From the NCBI GenBank assembly GCA_013823325.1, contig PNLY01000067.1, positions 1 through 32,104 of the forward strand: a stretch of 32,104 nucleotides of DNA, read 5' to 3'. Below, in pieces: positions 1-7,954 of this stretch. The stretch's first letter is position 1; the number at the start of each line of letters is the position of its first letter. The notes beneath the pieces were generated by a model, which searched no databases, was not told the DNA's origin, and saw only the letters and a list, made by a program, of their open reading frames with translations. The translations under genes and the position numbers were made by a program. The DNA comes from Methylobacterium sp. GTDB taxonomy: Bacteria; Pseudomonadota; Alphaproteobacteria; Rhizobiales; Beijerinckiaceae.

Positions 1-500
1 TAGACGAAGGGGAACCAGTCGAGCTTGATCGAGAACAGCAGGATCAGGAGTAGGCCGGTGAAGAAGGTCGGCAGCGAGAAGCCGACGAAGGCCAACGTGT
101 TGGCGATCTGGTCGAAGACCGAATAGGGCCGCGTCGCCGCATAGATGCCGACCGGCAGCGCGATACACAGCGCCAGGATCTGCGAGGTGCCGACGACGAA
201 GAGCGTGGTCGGCACGCGCTGCATGATCAGGGTGTCGACATCGATGCGGCTGGCGAAGGAGAAGCCCCAGTCGCCCTGCGCCATGGCCGCGAGCCAGCGC
301 AGATAACGCACCATGATCGGGTCGTTGAGGCCGAAGCTGGCGCGCAGAGCCTCGCGCACCTCGGGCGGAACGTTGGGGTTGGTCGCCATCTCCGAGAACG
401 GATCGCCCGGCGCCAGCGCCAGGACCGTGAACAGGATCAGGCTGATGCCGAGCAGGCTCGGTATGGCGATCAGCAATCGCCGCAGAAGATAAGTCGCCAT
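1..500 (-). CDS. Peptide-type ABC transporter permease, DppB-like (partial, C-terminus beyond window)
   Basis: Inner-membrane permease of a family 5 (dipeptide/opine/nickel type) ABC importer. The reverse complement from the ATG at 498-500 gives 166 uninterrupted residues: a positively charged start (ATYLLRRLL), a first membrane segment at about 8-30, the family-typical LAPGDPFSE stretch at 29-37, a periplasmic region containing FGLNDP and GDWGFSF, and further membrane segments from about 100. The reading frame leaves the window before the EAA loop that contacts the ATPase, so coupling residues cannot be checked. It lies 147 nt downstream of the binding-protein gene on the same strand, and the intervening DNA holds a hairpin, so the two are probably co-transcribed with the permease expressed less. 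The substrate is unknown. Confidence 0.88.
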   Translation of the reverse strand, partial: MATYLLRRLLIAIPSLLGISLILFTVLALAPGDPFSEMATNPNVPPEVREALRASFGLNDPIMVRYLRWLAAMAQGDWGFSFASRIDVDTLIMQRVPTTLFVVGTSQILALCIALPVGIYAATRPYSVFDQIANTLAFVGFSLPTFFTGLLLILLFSIKLDWFPFV

Positions 501-600
501 CAAGGATTCCCGTGAAGCGGGGTGTCGCTAAAGCGAGCCGTACGAGCCTGATGGCGATGAGACACCAACGGGCCGGGTCAGCTCGCGCGGAAGCGGCAGC

Positions 601-638
601 GGGCGCTCAGAGACGGCATCAACCGTCCCCGAGCGCCC
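601..638 (-). terminator. Two-tier intergenic hairpin after the binding-protein gene
   Basis: Arms gggcgctc (601-608) and gagcgccc (631-638) pair perfectly. Inside them gacgg (612-616) pairs with ccgtc (623-627) around the loop catcaa, leaving a symmetric 3 x 3 internal loop. In the transcript it starts about 10 nt after the stop codon of the minus-strand binding-protein gene and precedes the permease gene. There is no U-tract after it, so I favour a 3'-end-stabilising or attenuating element over a full terminator. Confidence 0.5.
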
Positions 639-647
639 TAGCCAACC

Positions 648-2438
648 TCAGCTGCGATACCAGGCAGCCACGTTCCAGGTGTCGACGTCCCAGCCGCTGT
701 GATCGTGCATCAGGTTGGTCACCGAGGCAGCGACGCGGGTGCGCGAGAGCAGCGGCAGGATCACATTGGCTTCACAGAAGATCTCGTTGACCTTGATCAG
801 CAGCGCAGCGCGCTTGGCCGGGTCGAGCTCCTTCTGGGCAGCCTTGTAGGCCTTGTCGGCTTCCGGGTCGGAGTAACGCGAGACGTTCCGGCCCAGCCAT
901 TTGTTCTCCTTGTTGGCGATCTCCCAGGAGACGAACTGGTTGAGGAAGCGTTCCGGATCGGGCTGCGGCTGTGTCGTCGTATACATCTCCATGTCGACAT
1001 AGAGCTTGGTGTAGGTGTCGGGATTGGCGACGTCGGAGGAGAAGAACACCGACGCCGTGACAGACTTCAGCTCGAGGTCGATGCCGACCTTCTGGCAGGC
1101 CTGCTTGATGATCGCCTGCGTCTTCTGGCGCGGGGCATTGATGGAGGTCTGGTAGACGTATTTGAGCTTCTTGCCGTCCTTCTCGCGGATGCCGTCCGAG
1201 CCCTTCTTGTAGCCGGCCTCGTCGAGGATCTTGTTGGCCTTCTCGATGTTGAACTCGTATTTCAGCTTCTGCGACTTGAACTGCTTGGGCTCGTTGACGA
1301 AGCTCGCCGTCGCGGTGCCGCCGCGGCCGTAGATGAACTTCTGGATCGAATCGCGGTCGATCAGCAGATTGATCGCCTCGCGCACCTTGGGATCCGACAG
1401 GGTCGGGTGCTTGGTCTTGACGCTGGAGCGCTCACCGTCGACTTCGGTCCACGGATCGGTGGTGTTGAGGATGATGAACTCGATGTCGCCCGAGGCGACC
1501 GCGCTGACCTTGCCGCGGCCGCCGGTCTCCATCTTCTTCAGGACCTCGTCCTCGACCTGCAGGTTCCAGGCATAGTCGAATTCGCCGGTCTGCAGCACGG
1601 CCCGTGCCGCCGAGACGGCATCGCCGCCGCCCTTGACCTCGATCGTGTCGAAATGCGGCTGGTTCTTGACGTGGTAATCCTCGTTGCGCACGCCGGTCAG
1701 GATGTCGCCCGGCTTGAAGTCGACGAACTTGTACGGACCGGTGCCGACTGGCTTGAGATTGGCCGGGGCCTCGCGCGATTTGGCGCCCTTGTACTCACCG
1801 AAATGGTGCTTCGGCAGGATCTGGCCGACGACGCCGACGAAAGGATCAGCCCAGAACGGCGTCGGCTCCTTGAAGATCACCTTGACGGTGTGATCGTCGA
1901 CCTTCTCGACCTTGATGTTGGTGTAGGAGCCGGTGGTGTAGGCGGCGGTCGCCGGATCGGCGGCATATTCCCAGGTGAAGACGACGTCGTCGGCGGTGAA
2001 CGGCTTGCCGTCATGCCATTTTACGCCCTGCTTCAGCTTCCAGGTCACGACGGTGCCATCGGCGGAGAGCCCGCCATTGGCGCGGGTCGGAACCTCGGCC
2101 GCGAGCTGCGGGGTGAGGTTGCCCTCCTTGTCCCAGCCGGCGAGCGGCTCGAAGAAGATGCGCCCGGCGATCTGGTCCTTGGTGCCGCTGGCGAAATGCG
2201 GGTTGAGCAGCGTCGGCGCCTGCCAGAGCAGGATCTTGAGCGGCCCGCCGCCGCCGGCCTTGGTCGGCTTGTACTGCAGCGAGGCCTGCGCCATCGCGAC
2301 GTCGTTCCAGGCCAGGATCTGCGAGGCGATCGGCGCCGTGATGCCGACGGCAGCCAGTCTACGAATGAAGGAGCGGCGGGAGATCGCGCCATCCTTCACG
2401 TTCTCGATCAAGCCGCTCAGCGTACGCTCGTCCATCAT
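648..2438 (-). CDS. Family 5 peptide-type ABC transporter substrate-binding protein (Tat-exported)
   Basis: Periplasmic binding protein of 596 residues, in the upper range for the SBP_bac_5 (DppA/OppA) family. A cytoplasmic lead of about 20 residues precedes a twin-arginine motif (SRRSFIRR at 20-27) and a hydrophobic stretch ending in AMA-Q near residue 50, so it should be exported folded by Tat. The mature part has hallmark family segments: LTPQLAAEVP, a WKLKQGVKWHDGKPFTADD-type block and VREAINLLIDRDSI. Two adjacent ATGs are possible; the purine-rich AGGGGA on the minus strand lies 2 nt before the first (2438) and 5 nt before the second (2435), so the second may be the true start. It feeds the DppB-like permease to its left. 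The ligand cannot be read from the sequence; peptides, opines or similar amides are the family's usual ligands. Confidence 0.93.
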   Translation of the reverse strand: MMDERTLSGLIENVKDGAISRRSFIRRLAAVGITAPIASQILAWNDVAMAQASLQYKPTKAGGGGPLKILLWQAPTLLNPHFASGTKDQIAGRIFFEPLAGWDKEGNLTPQLAAEVPTRANGGLSADGTVVTWKLKQGVKWHDGKPFTADDVVFTWEYAADPATAAYTTGSYTNIKVEKVDDHTVKVIFKEPTPFWADPFVGVVGQILPKHHFGEYKGAKSREAPANLKPVGTGPYKFVDFKPGDILTGVRNEDYHVKNQPHFDTIEVKGGGDAVSAARAVLQTGEFDYAWNLQVEDEVLKKMETGGRGKVSAVASGDIEFIILNTTDPWTEVDGERSSVKTKHPTLSDPKVREAINLLIDRDSIQKFIYGRGGTATASFVNEPKQFKSQKLKYEFNIEKANKILDEAGYKKGSDGIREKDGKKLKYVYQTSINAPRQKTQAIIKQACQKVGIDLELKSVTASVFFSSDVANPDTYTKLYVDMEMYTTTQPQPDPERFLNQFVSWEIANKENKWLGRNVSRYSDPEADKAYKAAQKELDPAKRAALLIKVNEIFCEANVILPLLSRTRVAASVTNLMHDHSGWDVDTWNVAAWYRS

Positions 2439-2566
2439 ATTCCCCTGTTTTAGCTGGCCTATTATGAGGTGGCCCGGGGGGAGCCTAATGCATGCTCGGC
2501 CCGGCGGCTATGCCCTGTTTCGGCCGTAATTCCGGCATTTCGCTCGATAAGGGGCATGGCCTTGCG

Positions 2567-3451
2567 TCAACCCGTTGCGATTTCGCGTGCCAGATTGGCG
2601 AGATAGCCGCACTCGTCGGCAGATTCGTTGTTCCACCACATTGCGCACAGATTGTGCGAGGGGATCGGCGGCTCGGCTTCGAGCACGCGCAGCGCCAGCT
2701 TCTCGCCGGAGAGATGGATCATCTCGCGCGGGATCATCGCAGCACCGGTGCCGGCGCTCGCGAGCCGAGCGATCACGGTCAGCGGGTTGCAGGTGTTGAG
2801 GCGGCGCGGTTTCAGCCCGTGCGCGCCGAACCACATCTGGATGGTGGTGAACAGGCCGGACGGCGAGCCGTTGGTGAAGATCGGCAGGTCGACCAGGTTC
2901 TCCGGCGTCGCGACGTTGCCGACGAAGGACAGGCCCTCCCCGATCACCCAGACGAGATCGATCAGCCAGAGCGGGACGATGGTGATCCCGTCATGGGCGC
3001 GCGGCTGCGAAAGGAAGGCGATGTCGATCGAGCGGTCGAGCAGCAACTGCTCCAGCTTCGTGCTGAAATCGACGGTGACGTCGACCTGCAATTCGGCATG
3101 GCGGCGCGCCAGCTGGGCAAGCAGGGCGGGCAGGATGGCGGCGGCGAAGGAATCGGCGGCGCCGATGCGCAGCAGGCTCCTGCCGCGCAGGCCGTCCTTG
3201 CTGTGGCGCTGCACCTGCTCGGCATGGGCCAGCATGCGCTCGACATCGGCATAGATCGCATTGCCGAGCGTCGTCGGCACCGGGCGGTAGAGCGAGCGGT
3301 CGAAGAGCTCGCCGCCGAGGATGCGCTCAAGCTCCTTGATGCGCAGGCTGACGGTCGGCTGTGAGAGATTGAGATGCTGGGCAGCGGCGCGGAACCCGCC
3401 GAGCCGGGCGACCCAGTAGAACGCTTCCGCCTGACCGAAGGTATACCGCAT
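2567..3451 (-). CDS. LysR-family transcriptional regulator
   Basis: DNA-binding regulator of 294 residues from the chosen ATG at 3449-3451. The N-terminal winged helix-turn-helix is clear (FYWVARLGGFRAAAQHLNLS followed by QPTVSLRIKELE), and the rest fits a periplasmic-binding-protein-like effector domain of normal LysR length. A GTG at 3490 is also in frame but would put 13 unusual residues ahead of the helix-turn-helix. The gene is divergent from the importer/hydantoinase operon starting at 3596 and lies upstream of, and on the same strand as, the other binding-protein gene, so it could control either or both. The 144-bp gap to 3596 contains an AT-rich patch (3491-3505) that stands out in this GC-rich DNA. 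No Shine-Dalgarno sequence precedes the ATG; see the promoter entry. Effector unknown. Confidence 0.9.
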   Translation of the reverse strand: MRYTFGQAEAFYWVARLGGFRAAAQHLNLSQPTVSLRIKELERILGGELFDRSLYRPVPTTLGNAIYADVERMLAHAEQVQRHSKDGLRGRSLLRIGAADSFAAAILPALLAQLARRHAELQVDVTVDFSTKLEQLLLDRSIDIAFLSQPRAHDGITIVPLWLIDLVWVIGEGLSFVGNVATPENLVDLPIFTNGSPSGLFTTIQMWFGAHGLKPRRLNTCNPLTVIARLASAGTGAAMIPREMIHLSGEKLALRVLEAEPPIPSHNLCAMWWNNESADECGYLANLAREIATG

Positions 3452-3458
3452 CGCCAAG

Positions 3459-3486
3459 ATGATAGCCGCAGACAATCGAGCGGCAA
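3459..3486 (-). promoter_or_regulatory. Candidate sigma-70-like promoter for the LysR gene
   Basis: On the minus strand TTGCCG (3481-3486) and TATCAT (3459-3464) are separated by 16 nt, which resembles -35 and -10 boxes (4/6 and 5/6 matches). The expected transcript start falls at about 3452, next to the ATG at 3451, so the message may be leaderless. This is a pattern match only. Confidence 0.3.
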
Positions 3487-3540
3487 GCACTTCTTATTTT
3501 TATTCGTCGTCTCGGCGCTCTAGCTTTCCCCCCGTTCGGC

Positions 3541-3563
3541 GCGGCGCCGGTCTCCGGCGCCGC
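3541..3563 (+). promoter_or_regulatory. Perfect 10-bp stem, 3-nt loop in the leader of operon A
   Basis: gcggcgccgg (3541-3550), loop tct, ccggcgccgc (3554-3563). The stem is pure G/C and ends 32 nt before the ATG of the binding-protein gene, upstream of its purine-rich ribosome-binding site (aggggga, about 3584-3590). It could stabilise the mRNA 5' end, act as an attenuator, or be part of a protein-binding site. No U-tract follows it. Confidence 0.45.
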
Positions 3564-3595
3564 CAAGGCATTGCCAATAAAACAGGGGGACTCCG

Positions 3596-5155
3596 ATGCT
3601 GACCGTGCCGACAAATCGCCGTGCGTTTCTCGCAGCCGCAGCAGGCGGCGCCCTGGGCGGCCTCTTGCCCGCGAGCCTGCTTCATGCCCAACCGAACAAT
3701 GGCAAGACGCTGACCATCGTCCTGCCGAGCAATCCGATCACGATCGATCCGATAAACCAGCTCAATCACGACGCCATGGTGCTCGGCCAGACCGTGTTCG
3801 AGAACCTGGTCGAATACGATGTCGACGGCGTGCTGAAGCCGCAGCTGGCCAAGGCCCTGCCGGTAATCTCGGCCGACAAGAAGACCTACACCTTCGAATT
3901 GCGCGACGACGTCACCTTCCACAACGGCAAGAAGATGACCGCGGAGGACGTGAAATACTCCTTCGACTATCTGCTCGACCCCGCCAACAAGGCGGCGCGC
4001 CGCTCGCTCTTCACCCGCATCACCAAGGTCACGGTTCTCGACCCGCTGAAGGTGCAGTTCGAGCTGTCGGAGCCCTACGGCCCCTGGCTGTATTTCTTGA
4101 CCAAGTACATGGGCATCTACCCTGCGGGCTCGCGCAAGGAGCATGGCGACGACTATTTCAAGTCGAAGCCCGCCGGTGTCGGCACCGGCTTCGGCGTCTT
4201 CGAGGAGTGGAAGCCGAACGACTATATCAGCTTCAAGAAGAACCCGACCTACTGGCGCAAGGGTCTGCCGCATTGGGACCGGCTCGTCGTCAAGATGATC
4301 CCGGAGGATGCGACCCGCGTCGCCTATCTGCTCACCGGCCAGGTCGACCTGATCAGCGCCCCGCCGCCGCGGGAGTTCAGCCGGCTGAAGACGATGCCGG
4401 GCATCGCCGGCGCCTCGCGTCCGACCCTGGGCGGCGCGCTGCTGATGTACACCAACAACCTGAAAGCCCCGTTCGACGACGTGAACTTCCGCAAGGCCGT
4501 CTCCGCAGCGATCGACCGCAAGACGATCGGCGAGAAGGTCTATTACGGGCTGCTCGACCCCTCGTCCGTGCCGGCGCCGGCGCGCGGCTGGTGGTTCAAT
4601 GCCGAGGCCGACAAGGAGCTCGGCTTTGACCTCGACAAGGCGAAAGCCCTGCTCGCCAAGTCGAAATATGCCACGGGAGCCGAATTCGACCTCAGCATCC
4701 AGGCGGAGCCCTATCTGCTCGACACCAAGGATGCGGCGATCTTCGTGCAGGCGCAGCTCGCCAAGATCGGCATCAAGGTCAATCTCAAGGTCTACGAGTT
4801 CTCGGTGCTGATCCAGCAGGCGATCCGCGGCGAACACCAGGCGGCGCTGCAGGTCTTCATGTCGCCGGGGGAGCCGAGCTATATCATGCAGGTCTGCCTG
4901 ACGCCGGAGCAGGTGCTGTCGAAGAGCACGGGCTACAACAATCCCGAGTTCAACCAGACGCTGGCAGCAGCTTTCGCCGAGACGGAGGAAGCCAAGCTCA
5001 AGGAGCTCTATGGCAAGCTGCAGATGCTCGCTGCCCGCGATGCGCCGATCGGCGTGCTCGGCTATGTCCACGCCTCCAATCTCTGGCGGCAAGCGCTGCA
5101 GGATGTGAAGGTCAACCAGGGCCTGACCATCGCCCCCGGCGAAATCAAGGTCTGA
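3596..5155 (+). CDS. Family 5 peptide-type ABC transporter substrate-binding protein of operon A
   Basis: Periplasmic binding protein, 519 residues, SBP_bac_5 family. A twin-arginine-like signal (NRRAFLAAAAGG, residues 7-18) is followed by a hydrophobic stretch and a likely cut after LLHA-Q near 31. Family landmarks follow: NPITIDPINQLNHDAMV, TYTFELRDDVTFHNGKKMTA near residue 100, FRKAVSAAIDRKTI near 300. The ATG at 3596 is preceded by a strong aggggga at good spacing. It is the first gene of a tightly spaced operon: the permease starts 11 nt after its stop. Its operon partners (hydantoinase subunits and a D-threonine-aldolase-type enzyme) suggest a cyclic amide or modified amino-acid ligand rather than ordinary peptides, but that is inference from context. 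Confidence 0.93.
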   Translation: MLTVPTNRRAFLAAAAGGALGGLLPASLLHAQPNNGKTLTIVLPSNPITIDPINQLNHDAMVLGQTVFENLVEYDVDGVLKPQLAKALPVISADKKTYTFELRDDVTFHNGKKMTAEDVKYSFDYLLDPANKAARRSLFTRITKVTVLDPLKVQFELSEPYGPWLYFLTKYMGIYPAGSRKEHGDDYFKSKPAGVGTGFGVFEEWKPNDYISFKKNPTYWRKGLPHWDRLVVKMIPEDATRVAYLLTGQVDLISAPPPREFSRLKTMPGIAGASRPTLGGALLMYTNNLKAPFDDVNFRKAVSAAIDRKTIGEKVYYGLLDPSSVPAPARGWWFNAEADKELGFDLDKAKALLAKSKYATGAEFDLSIQAEPYLLDTKDAAIFVQAQLAKIGIKVNLKVYEFSVLIQQAIRGEHQAALQVFMSPGEPSYIMQVCLTPEQVLSKSTGYNNPEFNQTLAAAFAETEEAKLKELYGKLQMLAARDAPIGVLGYVHASNLWRQALQDVKVNQGLTIAPGEIKV

Positions 5156-5166
5156 GCGAGCCCGCC

Positions 5167-6111
5167 ATGCTCCGCCTCGTCGCAGGCCGCATCGTCTCCT
5201 CGATCGGCACGCTGCTCTTCGTCGGCCTCGCGCTGTTCGCGCTGACGCGGTCCGGTCCGGGCTCCCCGGCCCGGATCGTGCTCGGGGCCGATGCGACGGT
5301 CGAACAGATCGCGCAGTTCGAGCAGGCGCATGGCCTCGACCGGCCCTTTCTCTCGCAATACGTCGCCTGGCTTGGCGACATCTTGCGCGGGGATTTCGGC
5401 AAGTCCTTCGTCACCGGCCGCGACGTCGCGGCCGAGATCGTCAATGCGCTGCCGGTGACGCTGGCGATCGTGCTTTTCGCCTTTCTGATCGCGCTGGTCT
5501 TCGGCATCGGCATCGGGGTGCTGGCGGCGCTCAAGCCGGGCGGCGCCTTCGACCGGGTCAGCCGCTTCGCCTCGGTGCTCGGCCTGTCGATCCCGGCCTT
5601 CTGGCTTGGCATCGTGCTGATCCGTTTCCTTGCTGTCGACCTGCGCCTGTTGCCGCCCGGCGGCTATGTCCCGCTCGCGGCCGGCCTTGCGTTGCATGTG
5701 CAGAGCATCCTGATGCCCTCGCTCTCGCTGGCGGTCTATTACATCGCCGTGCTGGCGCGGATGACGCAGGCGAGCCTGCAGGAGAGCTTGCGCGGCGATT
5801 ATGTCCGCACCGCCCGCGCCATGGGCCTCTCCTCCCGCCAGGTCGTGTTCTACGCGCTGGTCAACGCGCTGCCGCCGGTGGTCAACCTCGCCGCGCTCTC
5901 CTTCGGCTACATGTTCGGCTGGGCGCTGATTATCGAGCAGGTCTTCAACATCCCCGGCCTGTCGCGCGCGCTGCTGAACGCGATCTCGCAGCGCGACTTC
6001 CTGCTGCTGCAGGGGATCGTCTTCCTGTTCACCGCGATCTTCGTTTTCGCCAATCTCGGCGCCGACCTGATCAACCGCGTGCTCGATCCGCGCCAGAGGG
6101 CGGCGGCATGA
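5167..6111 (+). CDS. ABC transporter permease, DppB-like
   Basis: Integral inner-membrane permease, 314 residues, the usual size for the DppB/OppB branch. It begins with a membrane segment at about 10-27, has the periplasmic pattern GLDRPFLSQY and GDFGKSFVTG, five further hydrophobic segments, and an EAA-type coupling loop in the C-terminal half (LRGDYVRTARAMGLSSRQV). The end (ISQRDFLLLQGIVFL) is also typical. It starts 11 nt after the binding-protein stop and its own stop overlaps the next start by 4 nt (ATGA), which indicates translational coupling. It should pair with the DppC-like protein that follows to form the channel. Confidence 0.94.
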   Translation: MLRLVAGRIVSSIGTLLFVGLALFALTRSGPGSPARIVLGADATVEQIAQFEQAHGLDRPFLSQYVAWLGDILRGDFGKSFVTGRDVAAEIVNALPVTLAIVLFAFLIALVFGIGIGVLAALKPGGAFDRVSRFASVLGLSIPAFWLGIVLIRFLAVDLRLLPPGGYVPLAAGLALHVQSILMPSLSLAVYYIAVLARMTQASLQESLRGDYVRTARAMGLSSRQVVFYALVNALPPVVNLAALSFGYMFGWALIIEQVFNIPGLSRALLNAISQRDFLLLQGIVFLFTAIFVFANLGADLINRVLDPRQRAAA

Positions 6112-6992
6112 GCAATCTGCGCAAAGCCCTTCATGGCCTCGACTGGAGTGGCTGGCTCGGAGCCGGCATCGTCGGGTTGATCGTGCTCGCCGCGATCTTC
6201 GCGCCTCTGATCGCGCCTTACGACCCGCTCGCGCTCAATATCGAGGACAGGCTCGCCGCGCCCGATGCAAGTCATTGGCTCGGCACGGACCAGGGTGGCC
6301 GCGACGTGCTCAGCCGCATCCTGTTCGGCGCGCGCGCTTCGCTCTCGGTCGGGATCGGCGCGGTGCTGATTGGCGCCTTGATCGGCGTCTCCGCCGGCAT
6401 CTTCGCTGCCTACAAGGGCGGGCTGGGAGAGCAGTTGGTGATGCGCATCGTCGACGGCGTCGCCTCGATCCCGCTGCTGGTCTGGGCGATCGCGATCGTC
6501 GGCATCCTCGGCGTCGGGCCGCTGCCGGTGGGGCCGCTGCTCCTGCCGAACGAAGTCAAGATCGTCGTCCTCGTCGGCTGCCTGTTCTCGCCGGTCTTCG
6601 CCCGCGTCACCTATGCCGTCGCCAGGCGCATCGCCGGGGCCGACTATGTCCGCGCCCGCTTCCTGCAGGGCGCCTCGCATTGGGACATCGTGACCAGCGA
6701 CGTGCTGCCCAACTGCCTGTCGCCGATCATCGTGCAGGGCACGCTGCTGGTTGCGATCGGCATCGTCATCGAGGCCTCGATCAGTTTCGTCGGCCTCGGC
6801 GTGCAGCCGCCGCAGCCGAGCTGGGGCACCATGCTCTCGGACGCCCGCAGCGCGATCTATTCCGGCGAATGGTGGCTGCCGGTCTTCCCCGGCCTCGCCA
6901 TCTCGCTCACCGTGATCGGCTTCAACCTGCTCGGCGACGCGGTGCGCGAGCTGTTCGATCCGCGCAGCGAAGCCAGGACGCTCGTCGCATGA
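6108..6992 (+). CDS. ABC transporter permease, DppC-like
   Basis: Second permease of the operon A importer, 294 residues. The N-terminus has a membrane segment at about 17-37 followed by the DppC hallmark APYDPLALNIEDRLAAP and HWLGTDQGGRDVLSRI. The BPD_transp_1 core carries the coupling loop (GADYVRARFLQGASHWDIV) and the family-typical ISFVGLGVQPPQPSWGTM block near residue 225, then GEWWLPVFPGLAI. Its start overlaps the preceding stop and its stop overlaps the following start, each by 4 nt. Nothing in it is truncated or unusual for the family. Confidence 0.94.
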   Translation: MSNLRKALHGLDWSGWLGAGIVGLIVLAAIFAPLIAPYDPLALNIEDRLAAPDASHWLGTDQGGRDVLSRILFGARASLSVGIGAVLIGALIGVSAGIFAAYKGGLGEQLVMRIVDGVASIPLLVWAIAIVGILGVGPLPVGPLLLPNEVKIVVLVGCLFSPVFARVTYAVARRIAGADYVRARFLQGASHWDIVTSDVLPNCLSPIIVQGTLLVAIGIVIEASISFVGLGVQPPQPSWGTMLSDARSAIYSGEWWLPVFPGLAISLTVIGFNLLGDAVRELFDPRSEARTLVA

Positions 6993-7954
6993 GCCCGACC
7001 CTTCTCAGCGTCGAGGGCCTGCGCGTCGGCTTCCGTTCGGCCGATGGCGGCATGATCGAGGCAGTGCGCGGTGTCGACTTCTCGGTCGCACCGGGCGAGG
7101 CCGTCGGCATCGTCGGCGAGTCCGGCTCCGGCAAGAGCCTCAGCATGCTGGCGGTGATGCGCCTGCTCGGGGCGCCGGCGCGCGCCACTGGCGGACAGGT
7201 GATCTTCGACGGCGAGGACCTGCTCGCCGCCGACGAGAAGCGCATGCGGGCGCTGCGCGGGCGTGACATCGCCATGGTCTTCCAGGACCCGCAAAGCTCG
7301 CTCAATCCGGCGCTGACCATCGGCCGGCAGATCACCGACGTCGTACGGGCCCATCGCGGCGTCTCGGCAGCCGAGGCACGGCGCATCGCGGCAGAGGCGC
7401 TGGAGCGCGTCGGCATCCGCGATGCCGGCCGGCGCCTCGCCGCCTATCCGCATGAATTCTCCGGCGGCATGCGCCAGCGCGCCCTGATCGCCATGGCGAT
7501 CGCCTGCCGGCCGCGCCTCCTGATCGCCGACGAGCCGACCACGGCGCTCGACGTCACCGTCCAGGCCCAGATCGTCGACCTGATCGCCGAGCTGCGCCGC
7601 GAGCTCGGCCTCGCCGTCGTCTTCATCTCGCACAATCTCCAGCTCGTCGCCGAGATCGTCGACCGCGTCGTCGTGATGTATGGCGGCAAGGTCGTCGAGG
7701 ACGGCCCGGTCGAGGCGATCGAGCTTGCGCCGCGTCATCCCTATACCAGCCTGCTCAAGGCCTGCGTGCCCAGCCTCTCCGGCCCGGTCGGCCCGCTCAC
7801 CGCGATCGAGGGCGCGCCGCCGCGGCTCGGCCGCCTGCCGGCAGGCTGCCCGTTCTCGCCGCGCTGCCCTGACGCTGCGGAGAGCTGCAGACATCAGATG
7901 CCGCCGCTCATCGATGAAGCCGGCCACCGCACCGCCTGCTGGAGGCCGCGATGA
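6989..7954 (+). CDS. ABC transporter ATP-binding protein, DppD-like
   Basis: Cytoplasmic ATPase, 321 residues from the ATG at 6989 that overlaps the preceding stop (an upstream open stretch in the same frame has no support). Walker A is GESGSGKS at 43-50, followed by the Q-loop region VFQDPQSSLNPALT, the signature FSGGMRQRALIA, Walker B LLIADEPTTALD and the H-loop FISHN. The C-terminal oligopeptide-transporter extension with its cysteine cluster (CPFSPRCPDAAESC) is present, as in DppD/OppD, where it can hold an iron-sulphur cluster. It works as a heterodimer with the next gene product. Confidence 0.94.
   Translation: MSPTLLSVEGLRVGFRSADGGMIEAVRGVDFSVAPGEAVGIVGESGSGKSLSMLAVMRLLGAPARATGGQVIFDGEDLLAADEKRMRALRGRDIAMVFQDPQSSLNPALTIGRQITDVVRAHRGVSAAEARRIAAEALERVGIRDAGRRLAAYPHEFSGGMRQRALIAMAIACRPRLLIADEPTTALDVTVQAQIVDLIAELRRELGLAVVFISHNLQLVAEIVDRVVVMYGGKVVEDGPVEAIELAPRHPYTSLLKACVPSLSGPVGPLTAIEGAPPRLGRLPAGCPFSPRCPDAAESCRHQMPPLIDEAGHRTACWRPR

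Noticed and set aside
699..2453. 584-codon open frame on the plus strand
   Set aside because: Antisense shadow of the family 5 binding-protein gene, which has a signal peptide and clear family motifs.
2439..2566. Promoter for the leftward binding-protein gene (TTGACG near 2565-2570 on the minus strand)
   Set aside because: No convincing -10 box at proper spacing, so I did not list it.
3500..5092. 530-codon open frame on the minus strand
   Set aside because: Antisense to the 519-residue binding-protein gene and without domain character.
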